A stretch of 64,000 bases of DNA from Gemmatimonadota bacterium (lineage in GTDB: Bacteria > Gemmatimonadota > Gemmatimonadetes > Gemmatimonadales > Gemmatimonadaceae). Of the stretch, positions 51,586 to 58,032 are shown one piece after another. The stretch is from assembly GCA_020161135.1 (NCBI GenBank), contig JAIUOB010000001.1, positions 744,001 through 808,000 of the forward strand, given 5' to 3'. The translations under genes were made by a program, and so were the position numbers. Within the stretch, counting starts at the first letter, position 1; the number at the start of each line of letters is the position of its first letter. The notes under the pieces are model-generated. The model ran no database searches, was not told the origin of the DNA, and saw only the letters and a program-made list of their open reading frames with translations.

Positions 51586-51686
51586 CGCTGCGCTCTACGG
51601 CGGGGCATGACAACAATGCGGCAGGCGAGCGCAGCGAGCCAGCCGCGTACCGAACTCCGCCTCGTCCGTAGCAGCGATCGTTCTGC
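51580..51686. repeat. attC3 (integron cassette recombination site)
   Basis: R'' GCATAAC (51580-51586) complements the R' of attC2, and R' is GTTCTGC (51680-51686). Left arm AACGCTGCGCTCTACGGCG pairs with right arm CGTCCGTAGCAGCGATCGTT. Length 107 bp. The stop codon of the membrane protein gene to the left lies in R''; the stop of the gene to the right begins 2 bases after R'. Confidence 0.85.
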
Positions 51687-51688
51687 GC

Positions 51689-52525
51689 CTACGAGTCGGC
51701 GCTGCCGACGGTTCCGGTTCGGACGTACGTCACGGCGTGCTCGCGAAGCGGTCCAACAAGCCGCATTTCACGCGATACAAAGTCTAGTCGCGCAATGATG
51801 TTGTCGTTCCACTCCCCTAGCGCTTCGACTTGGGCGTCCTCGTCAGGAATGAGAATGTCCGCGATGTCCCAAAACCACTTGAGTGGCCAGTCTCGCGGAT
51901 CGACCGCGTCGGGCATACCATGAGGTACGCTGGAGAGCGCCAGGTACCGCCTGAATTCATCGCTTGCGTCTCCACGTAGTGTGGTCGCGAAAAGCTCCTC
52001 TATCTGATCGGGGGCGATTCCCATCTGCTCGCGGAACTGCACAGAGTTCGTGAGCATCCGATGCAGAAGTAGTGCGCAATAGGCCTGCGTCACCGAGGCG
52101 CACTTCTCTGCATCCGCAGTCGACATCTGTTGAAGCAAGGGAACAGGAAATGTCGCCGCCTCTTGATTCACCAGCATGTCATGGAACAGTACTTGGGGAG
52201 CGATGCAGAGCCAGAACTCCAACGGGCGTTGACTCTGTGTTCCGACACCTCTCCTAATCAGCGCTCGATCGACCTCGAGAACCCTTCCGATCGACTTACA
52301 CAGATCCTCAATCGCTGCACCGCTCGCAGGCCCATCTCGCGGCTGTGATTGAGCGGCGGCGTGCGCGGCGGAATCAGGTTCGGGAGACATTGCTCCTTCG
52401 CTTACAGCCTTGTCGAGCCAAGCTCTTGTCACCTCCACAAGAGCCGGACTTCCGTCTGATCGCGTGATCTGAATGTGCACTCGCTTGCCGAACAGCCGAT
52501 CCCACCAGCCGACGTATGGCTTCAT
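51689..52525 (-). CDS. Hypothetical protein, 278 aa (cassette gene)
   Basis: Starts at the ATG at 52523-52525, with AGGA upstream. The product begins MKPYVGWWDRLFGKRVHIQI, has a beta-hairpin-like N-terminus, a charged linker, then a long mostly helical region (LCKSIGRVLEVDRALIRRGV, EKCASVTQAYCALLLHRMLT, EELFATTLRGDASDEFRRYL). No transmembrane helix. I do not recognise the family. It fills its cassette completely and its codon use is less GC-biased than chromosomal genes, which fits a foreign origin. Confidence 0.7.
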   Translation of the reverse strand: MKPYVGWWDRLFGKRVHIQITRSDGSPALVEVTRAWLDKAVSEGAMSPEPDSAAHAAAQSQPRDGPASGAAIEDLCKSIGRVLEVDRALIRRGVGTQSQRPLEFWLCIAPQVLFHDMLVNQEAATFPVPLLQQMSTADAEKCASVTQAYCALLLHRMLTNSVQFREQMGIAPDQIEELFATTLRGDASDEFRRYLALSSVPHGMPDAVDPRDWPLKWFWDIADILIPDEDAQVEALGEWNDNIIARLDFVSREMRLVGPLREHAVTYVRTGTVGSADS

Positions 52526-52574
52526 TTCCTGTCTCCAGATGCGGGTGGATACGGCATGAATCTCTGTGAAGTGC

Positions 52575-52664
52575 GCAGAACGCTGGCTTCTGCAGCGGGC
52601 GCTCAAATCAAATGCGAGCGCAGCGAGCTACCGAGTCGCCCGACTGCAGCAAGCATCGTTAGGC
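52575..52664. repeat. attC4 (integron cassette recombination site)
   Basis: R'' GCAGAAC (52575-52581) complements the R' GTTCTGC of attC3; R' is GTTAGGC (52658-52664). Left arm CGCTGGCTTCTGCAGCGGGC pairs with CGCCCGACTGCAGCAAGCAT. Length 90 bp. The antitoxin stop codon lies in R'. Confidence 0.9.
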
Positions 52665-52952
52665 TTTGCGCGGGACAGGCGTCATATGGAGCTCGACTCC
52701 TAAGGCGCGGATCAACTTCAGGACCGTGTCGTACCGCGGCTTCGCGCCCGGCGCCAGCGCTTTGTAGAGGCTCTCGCGTCCTAGACCCGTGTCCTTCGCC
52801 AGCTGTGCCATCCCTCGCGCCTTCGCCACATCCGCGATAGCCTGGAGGAAGAGATCGGGATGTTCGCTTGCTAGCGCCACGTTCAAATACTCGGCGATGA
52901 CCTCCTCGCTATCGAGGTAGTCTGCCGCATCGAATACCACAGGCTTCTTCAT
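52659..52952 (-). CDS. Antitoxin of HI1420/HigA-like addiction module
   Basis: 97 residues. An N-terminal helix-turn-helix-like region (YLDSEEVIAEYLNVALASEH; LFLQAIADVAKARGMAQLAK; DTGLGRESLYKALAPGAKPR) is followed by the family C-terminus YDTVLKLIRALGVELHMTPV. It binds the toxin and, with it, represses its own promoter. Start at 52952 overlaps the toxin stop (ATGA). Second gene of the pair. Confidence 0.88.
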   Translation of the reverse strand: MKKPVVFDAADYLDSEEVIAEYLNVALASEHPDLFLQAIADVAKARGMAQLAKDTGLGRESLYKALAPGAKPRYDTVLKLIRALGVELHMTPVPRKA

Positions 52953-53251
52953 CGATCGGTCTCCAACTGGGTGCGCAGTGCTTTGGCCTTCTGAATGTCA
53001 CGACGTTGCGTGGACTTGTCGCCGCCGCACAGCAACCAGTACGTCACGCTGCCTTGCCGCCAGTAATACACTCGATAGCCAGGACCCGTATGAATCCGAA
53101 GCTCGAACACCGCATCGCCCACGCTCGCATGATCACCGAAGTGGTCGAGCTCGGCTGCACGAAGCCGAGCAAGGATACGCGCCTTCCCAATCGGATCGCG
53201 GAGGGCCTTCAACCACGCATCAAACTCAGCGGTCCGAAGAAAAACGCTCAT
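52949..53251 (-). CDS. RelE/ParE-like toxin of HI1419 type
   Basis: 100 residues. The toxin fold is recognisable by FDAWLKALRDPIGKARILAR, LRAAELDHFGDHASVGDAVF, the basic strand ELRIHTGPGYRVYYWRQGSV, and the C-terminal LLCGGDKSTQRRDIQKAKAL. These toxins cut mRNA on the ribosome. In integrons, such cassettes are held to stabilise arrays. It precedes the antitoxin, the usual order for this subtype. The start codon lies 5 nt after a -10 element. Confidence 0.88.
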   Translation of the reverse strand: MSVFLRTAEFDAWLKALRDPIGKARILARLRAAELDHFGDHASVGDAVFELRIHTGPGYRVYYWRQGSVTYWLLCGGDKSTQRRDIQKAKALRTQLETDR

Positions 53252-53256
53252 TTTTG

Positions 53257-53285
53257 AATGTATCCGTTCGGATACGACAAATCAA
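53257..53285 (-). promoter_or_regulatory. Toxin-antitoxin promoter with perfect palindrome
   Basis: On the minus strand TTGATT (53285-53280) and TACATT (53262-53257) are 17 bp apart. The spacer and -10 hold the perfect 16-bp palindrome GTATCCG-tt-CGGATAC (53260-53275). The toxin ATG lies 5 nt after the -10, so the transcript is probably leaderless and self-repressed by the antitoxin complex. Confidence 0.7.
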
Positions 53286-53304
53286 GGACGACCTGCCTTC
53301 GCCA

Positions 53305-53396
53305 GCCTAACGCTGGCTTCTGTTGCGAGCGGACCGCACGATCGTTCACCCTGCGCGGATGGTCGGTCCGCTCGGCAACAGCAAGCATCGTTAGGC
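53305..53396. repeat. attC5 (integron cassette recombination site)
   Basis: R'' GCCTAAC (53305-53311) complements the R' GTTAGGC of attC4; R' is also GTTAGGC (53390-53396). Left arm CGCTGGCTTCTGTTGCGAGC pairs with GCTCGGCAACAGCAAGCATC, with an inner stem GAGCGGACCG / CGGTCCGCTC. Length 92 bp. It is the last recognisable complete site. Confidence 0.9.
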
Positions 53397-53502
53397 CGCA
53401 CCACACGGACGTTGCGTCGAAACGGCCCCTCCCGCAACGGAAAGGTGACGGTCCGCCTCCAAGTCGGACGTATGCTCGGCGCTCCCCGGTCCCGGAGCGC
53501 GC

Positions 53503-54852
53503 ATGCCCGACGCGGCCGCGGTGGCGCGCGGCGTCTACAAGCCCCGACGTCCCCAGGCGTCGCCGCTCTTTCGCTTGGTATCGGACCATCTGCATCGCCT
53601 GCAGACGGTCTACGACGACCGCTTCGCACGCGAGTACGGCCCGTGGCGCCCCGTGGTCGCGCAGGTTGCCGACAAGTTCCTCGCCTGCGGCGTGTTGGAG
53701 CACGGCTTCGCCCGCATCCGCTGCGACGACTGTGCACACGAATACCTGCTCGCGTTCTCCTGCAAGTGCCGCTACTTCTGTCCGAGCTGCCACGCCAAGC
53801 GCCTCGCGATCTGGACGCAGTGGCTGGACACGACACTGCTCGCGCCGGTGCCGCACCGCCAAGTGGTGCTCACCATCCCCAAGCGGCTCCGCGCCTACTG
53901 TCTGTACCGGCGTCGCCTGCTCGGCGAGATCGCCCGCGTCGCTGCCCGCACCGTGACCGCCGCCATTCGCACACTGACCGGCGAGCGCGACCTCGCCGTG
54001 GGGATCGTCGCGTGCCTGCAGACGCACGGCTCCCGGGCGAACTGGCATCCGCACCTGCACCTGCTCGTCACCGACGGCGGGTTCCGGCCAGACGGGACCT
54101 TTGTGTCGTGGCCCGCCCACGACACGGCGCGCTTGACTGAGGCGTTCCGCCGCGCCGTCCTCCGGCTCTTCGTGCGCCTCGAGCTGTTTGATGAGGAGCA
54201 GGCCGCCGGCATGCTCACCTGGCCGCACTCGGGGTTCCATGTCCACACCGCCGTGTGGGTGCCCGAGGACGATCGCGCGTTCGCCACCCGACTCGCCCGG
54301 TACTGTGCGCGGAATCCGGTCGCGCTGGAGCGCTTGACGTACGACCGAGCCGCGAAGGCGGTGACGTACCGGTCGGACAAGTCCGACGGACCCACGGCGG
54401 GCACCGAGACCGTGGACCCGCTGGAGTTCCTGGCCCGGGTGCTGGTGCACATCCCCGACAAGGGCCAGGTCACCACGCGGTACTATGGCTGGTATGCCAA
54501 CCGTCCGCGGGGCATGCGCCACAAGGCGGCGCCGACCGGCGCCGACGGGCCGCCGACGATCGTCCCCGCACGACCGCTGGCCCCGACCGAGGCGTCCCGC
54601 CGGTGGGCGACCCTGCTGCAGCAGATCTTCGAGGTCGACCCGCTCGTGTGTCCCAGCTGCCACGGTGCCATGCGCATCGTCGCCTGCATCACCCAGACGT
54701 CGGTGATCGACCAGATCCTCACCCACCTCCGGACCCGCGCCTCCCGTGAGGCGCACGCCGGGCCGCGGAGCCCCCCATCGACGCGGGCCCCCGCGAGCCG
54801 AGGGGCGTCACGCGCCCCACGCCCGTTCGCCGACGCGCCGCCGGTCCCCTGA
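53503..54852 (+). CDS. IS91-family HUH transposase
   Basis: 449 residues. An N-terminal zinc-binding region (IRCDDCAHEYLLAFSCKCRY, FCPSCHAKR) is followed by the HUH nuclease motif HPHLHLLVTDG and the tyrosine motif RYYGWYANRPRG, then a C-terminal region with DPLVCPSCHGAMRIVACI. All catalytic residues are present. The YYGWY motif has Tyr four residues apart, as in two-Tyr IS91 enzymes. The frame is complete, so it may be active. Confidence 0.92.
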   Translation: MPDAAAVARGVYKPRRPQASPLFRLVSDHLHRLQTVYDDRFAREYGPWRPVVAQVADKFLACGVLEHGFARIRCDDCAHEYLLAFSCKCRYFCPSCHAKRLAIWTQWLDTTLLAPVPHRQVVLTIPKRLRAYCLYRRRLLGEIARVAARTVTAAIRTLTGERDLAVGIVACLQTHGSRANWHPHLHLLVTDGGFRPDGTFVSWPAHDTARLTEAFRRAVLRLFVRLELFDEEQAAGMLTWPHSGFHVHTAVWVPEDDRAFATRLARYCARNPVALERLTYDRAAKAVTYRSDKSDGPTAGTETVDPLEFLARVLVHIPDKGQVTTRYYGWYANRPRGMRHKAAPTGADGPPTIVPARPLAPTEASRRWATLLQQIFEVDPLVCPSCHGAMRIVACITQTSVIDQILTHLRTRASREAHAGPRSPPSTRAPASRGASRAPRPFADAPPVP

Positions 54853-55069
54853 GTGGGGCCCGGACGCCCCGCCACCACGCGGGGACCGTCGGCGTGGGCG
54901 GCGGTCCCACCGGCGCGACGGATTGGCCCCCGCCGGCATCGCTCCCCCCACGGGGCCCGCCGGTCCCACGGCCCTCGAGGCGCACGAACGAGTCGGCGGG
55001 CACGCCGCCACCCGCCAGTCGGTGCTCGTGCGGGCGGTGATCGCGTCGTATACTCAACCGACCCAGATC
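54853..55069. other. IS91 tail region, no gene recognised
   Basis: About 217 bases of very GC-rich sequence with several short inverted repeats (for example CGCCCCGCCACCACGCGGGG around 54870). Expected position of the replication origin end of an IS91 element. The TetR frame runs across it on the minus strand, but that coding is probably accidental. Confidence 0.5.
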
Positions 55070-55570
55070 GAAATTCCTATCCCGGTCGGGCAATTTCTTC
55101 CCCGTCAATGACTCATACACCCAGAGTCCATCCGCTGCGAGTCGTGCAATGAATCGATCAAGAACGGGCTGGTCGTCGAGGTGCTCCGGCGCTGGAGAAG
55201 CCCAGCCTTCAAGCACCGTGTCCCAGGCAGCCGCAGTCGCAGTGCTTTCACTCGATTGAAGTGCAGAAAGCAATTCCGCGCGATTAGCGCTTCGTGCGCT
55301 GGTACGTGCATACGCAATGGCCCGCTCTGTGGGTGTTGTCTCTGACTTCGATTTGCCTGCGACTGATTCCAGGCTGGCCTCCCATTGCGCGGCCAAGTGC
55401 TCGTGGATTGCCTGAACAAGCGCTTCCCGCGAAGGGAAGTGGTACATCATTCCGCCCCGCGTCACGCTGGCCTCCGCCGCAACGGAATCAAAGGTGACGC
55501 CGATCAAGCCATCACGATGAATGACGCGTACAGCGGCATCCAAAATTTTGCTGCGATTGCTGGGGCGCAT
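55070..55570 (-). pseudogene. TetR-family regulator with replaced C-terminus
   Basis: The first ~165 residues are a normal TetR protein: HTH SKILDAAVRVIHRDGLIGVT, FDSVAAEASVTRGGMMYHFP, then the ligand-binding helices to WVYESLTGKKLPDRDR. After this the frame runs 118 more codons into the IS91 tail (to 54719) with no TetR-like sequence. The usual last helix (20-30 residues) is thus lost. The gene follows the efflux pump gene by 15 bases, so it would be its regulator. The loss could alter ligand response or dimer stability. Confidence 0.75.
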
Positions 55571-55585
55571 AGTCTTGTCTTTCTT

Positions 55586-57094
55586 TCAGTGTGAGCCGCC
55601 GCTGAATGCCGACGACCCCGGCCCGTGTCGCCGGAGCAAGACCGACGTCACCGATGCGCTGATGCTCAGCACGGCGGCAATGACAACGATAACAATCTCG
55701 AAACTACGATCAAACGCTTTGGAGGCGGCTGCTATGAGGGCGGCACTATCAGTGCCGCTCCGGGCCGCTATCGCGAGCGCTTGGTCCATACTGTCACGCG
55801 CATTATCGGAGACGCCCGCGGGCAAAGCCACACCAGAAGAATAAAGACCAGCCAACAAGCTGCCAAGCAGTGCAACCGCCAACAACGCACCAAACTCGTA
55901 GGAAACGCCCTCGACCGATGAGGCCATGCCGGCCCTTGAAGGGGGTGCATTGCCAACGACGGCACTGGAGGCGACTGACATCACCGAACCCAGTCCAAAC
56001 CCGGTCACTATCAAGCCAGTAATGACCCATCCCAGTCCGACGTGCAATCCGAAGCTGGTCAAGAAGACGCCCACCGTACCCAAGGCCAGGCCACCACCGA
56101 TGAGCACAAGCAAGCCGATCCGGTGCACAAATGCGCCACCGAGCACTACACTGGGCAGCGCTCCCAGTGCAACGGCTGACACCAACAGTCCGGCCTCCAG
56201 AGGGCTAAAGCCTGCGACAAGCTGAAAGCGCTGGGTAACGATCAGTTGTAGACCAGCAACGCCGAACAAGGCAGATGCACAGGCCAACACACCTGCCATA
56301 AGCGCTGGATTGCGAAAGATAGCGAAGTCCAGCAGCGGGTAAGTAAGACGCGCCTGGCGACGGACGAAGAGCGTGCCCGCCACAACGGTGACGGCCAGAG
56401 CCGTGCCGGCGAGTGTCCAAGAAGAAGGTGCATGCGCAACCTCTTTGATGGTGACAACCAGACCGGACAGTGCAAACATGGCTTGCACGGAAGAAATCAG
56501 ATCCCACGGTTTAGAGGTATCTGGTGTCACTCGCGGGGTCACGACCAGCGCACTGATGAGCGCGGCGATGACCACCGGTACGTTGAGCAGGAAGGCCGAC
56601 CCCCACCAGAAGTGATTGAGCAAAAATCCACCCACGATGGGGCCGAGTGCGCTTCCGACAATAGCCATGCACCCCCAAATGGCGAGCGCCAGATTCCGCT
56701 CGCGCTCATCCCTGAAGGTGATGAAGATCAAAGCCAGCGTGGAGGGCATCATGGCTGCCGCACCCAAAGCCAGCAATGCACGTGCGCCAATCAGCACGGA
56801 TGCGTTTGGCGCGAACGCGGCTATCACGGACGCAAGGCCGAACACGCACAGCCCGCCCAAAAACATCTCCCGATGCCCGATGCGGTCACCCAGCGTTCCC
56901 GTGCTGAGCAGCATCCCGGCCATCACCAGCGGGTAGGCGTTGATGATCCACAGTGCTTGCAGGCTGCTCGCCTCCAAGTCACGCGTCAGCGTTGGCAACG
57001 CCGTGTACAAGATGGAGTTGTCCAGGGTAAGCAGAAGGAGCGCTGCTGCGACGGTCACCAGGAGGGTCCACCGTCGGTCTTTTGGGGGTGTCAT
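55586..57094 (-). CDS. DHA2-family MFS drug efflux transporter (SmvA/LfrA-like)
   Basis: 502 residues with about 14 predicted transmembrane helices, as in DHA2 transporters. The motif A-type loop after helix 2 is GTLGDRIGHREMFLGG; helix 1 begins LLVTVAAALLLLTLDNSILY with the Asp of DHA2 motif D1, and helix 4-5 has motif C-like IVGSALGPIVGGFLL. Homologues such as SmvA export quaternary ammonium compounds and dyes. Base composition (about 58% G+C) differs from chromosomal genes, suggesting transfer. The TetR gene lies 15 bases downstream and the palindrome at 57122-57153 upstream. Confidence 0.9.
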   Translation of the reverse strand: MTPPKDRRWTLLVTVAAALLLLTLDNSILYTALPTLTRDLEASSLQALWIINAYPLVMAGMLLSTGTLGDRIGHREMFLGGLCVFGLASVIAAFAPNASVLIGARALLALGAAAMMPSTLALIFITFRDERERNLALAIWGCMAIVGSALGPIVGGFLLNHFWWGSAFLLNVPVVIAALISALVVTPRVTPDTSKPWDLISSVQAMFALSGLVVTIKEVAHAPSSWTLAGTALAVTVVAGTLFVRRQARLTYPLLDFAIFRNPALMAGVLACASALFGVAGLQLIVTQRFQLVAGFSPLEAGLLVSAVALGALPSVVLGGAFVHRIGLLVLIGGGLALGTVGVFLTSFGLHVGLGWVITGLIVTGFGLGSVMSVASSAVVGNAPPSRAGMASSVEGVSYEFGALLAVALLGSLLAGLYSSGVALPAGVSDNARDSMDQALAIAARSGTDSAALIAAASKAFDRSFEIVIVVIAAVLSISASVTSVLLRRHGPGSSAFSGGSH

Positions 57095-57121
57095 AGCTTT
57101 AGCGCCAGGAGTTGTAGAGCC

Positions 57122-57153
57122 AGTAAGTATACATTCTAGAATGTTTACTTACT
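57122..57153. promoter_or_regulatory. Palindromic TetR operator upstream of efflux gene
   Basis: A 32-bp near-perfect palindrome, with core ACATTCTAGAATGT and outer arms AGTAAGTA / TTACTTACT. It ends 28 bases before the efflux gene ATG. A minus-strand TATACT (57131-57126) inside it could be the -10. The size and position fit binding of two TetR dimers. Confidence 0.75.
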
Positions 57154-57549
57154 AGCCAAATTCAGCGCTATCGCAGGCCTTTAGCCGGAACTCTCTAATC
57201 TGGTGACAGTGAACTCGAATTCCTGATTGCCCCAAGATAGCAGTCACTCGCGGATGACAACTTCTGGCCCAGACTTGCCGCAGAACCGGGTGTGGTGAGT
57301 GACCGCAATCGCGGCATTGTTGAATTACAAATCGCTCCTAAGCTGACACACCATTGTTACCGATTGTCGCCAGGCCGCTCGACTTCAACCCCTCGTAACG
57401 GTGGCGGACATAAAGGTGCAACAGGTGGCTGGTTTGTACTGGATGAGTGGCCTACTTTGAACTGGAACGGGCGGCGGTATTCACTGGAATACGAAGACCA
57501 ATGCCCGTAAGCCGAGTAGGCCCCCAGGCAGGTCACTGGCGCCAACCGG
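57154..57549. other. Intergenic region between efflux gene and recombinase trio
   Basis: About 400 bases of lower G+C content. No well-supported gene; a 72-codon plus-strand frame (57292-57510) with a plausible C-terminus (WPTLNWNGRRYSLEYEDQCP) has no recognised family. The right end of the Tn554-like unit probably lies in here, but I could not identify terminal sequences. Confidence 0.45.
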
Positions 57550-58032
57550 TCAAGCTGCCGTTTCGTCTGACATCTTGACCACGCGTAAGGGCAAGTTCGC
57601 TACTGGGCGCTCGACGTTGGCTGCTGAATGGCTGTGTACCGCGTCCCCCACTGCCTTGTAGTCTCGCCAGAACCGCTCGAGCGCGGGCCCGCCTCCGGCC
57701 ATTTGAACCGCGCGGATGAGGCCGGCGTGGGCGGCCACCATATGCGTGAGTTGGTCTTCTAGCCGCTTGATTTCCTGCCGATAGCCTGCGACCTGGTCTT
57801 GCAGACTGCCGCTGGCCCCGCTACCGGCGACGATGTTGCGCACGCCGTGCTGCTGCGCTTGTGCCGCAGCGATGAGTGCGGTTCGAGCCTCGTTGCGCGT
57901 GAATGCTGAAGGGTTCTTCAACGTGCTGTGGCGCCGCGCTACCTCGCGTGCCGTGATGTCGATGTTGTCGGTGAGCAGCGTTTTGAGGATGTCGGTCAGC
58001 TCTTCGTTTTTGGGGTCTAAGAGCAGCCTCAT
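57550..58032 (-). CDS. DUF6262/TnpC-like protein of Tn554-type trio
   Basis: 160 residues. N-terminal helical part (LTDILKTLLTDNIDITAREV, ARRHSTLKNPSAFTRNEART) and a predicted coiled coil (DQVAGYRQEIKRLEDQLTHM). In Tn554 the third gene, tnpC, affects efficiency and orientation of transposition; the DUF6262 family has the same place next to two tyrosine recombinases. It overlaps the preceding gene by 4 bases (ATGA). Confidence 0.75.
   Translation of the reverse strand: MRLLLDPKNEELTDILKTLLTDNIDITAREVARRHSTLKNPSAFTRNEARTALIAAAQAQQHGVRNIVAGSGASGSLQDQVAGYRQEIKRLEDQLTHMVAAHAGLIRAVQMAGGGPALERFWRDYKAVGDAVHSHSAANVERPVANLPLRVVKMSDETAA

Larger units (their letters stand above)
53400..55080 (+). mobile_element. 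IS91-family rolling-circle element (approximate bounds)
   Basis: A HUH transposase gene followed by about 200 bases of GC-rich, hairpin-prone sequence (54853-55069). The left boundary is set after attC5; the right boundary is placed where the TetR gene's normal sequence is lost (about 55070). IS91 elements move by rolling-circle replication and can carry flanking DNA, which would explain the neighbouring capture of foreign genes. Ends are approximate because IS91 elements lack terminal inverted repeats. Confidence 0.7.
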
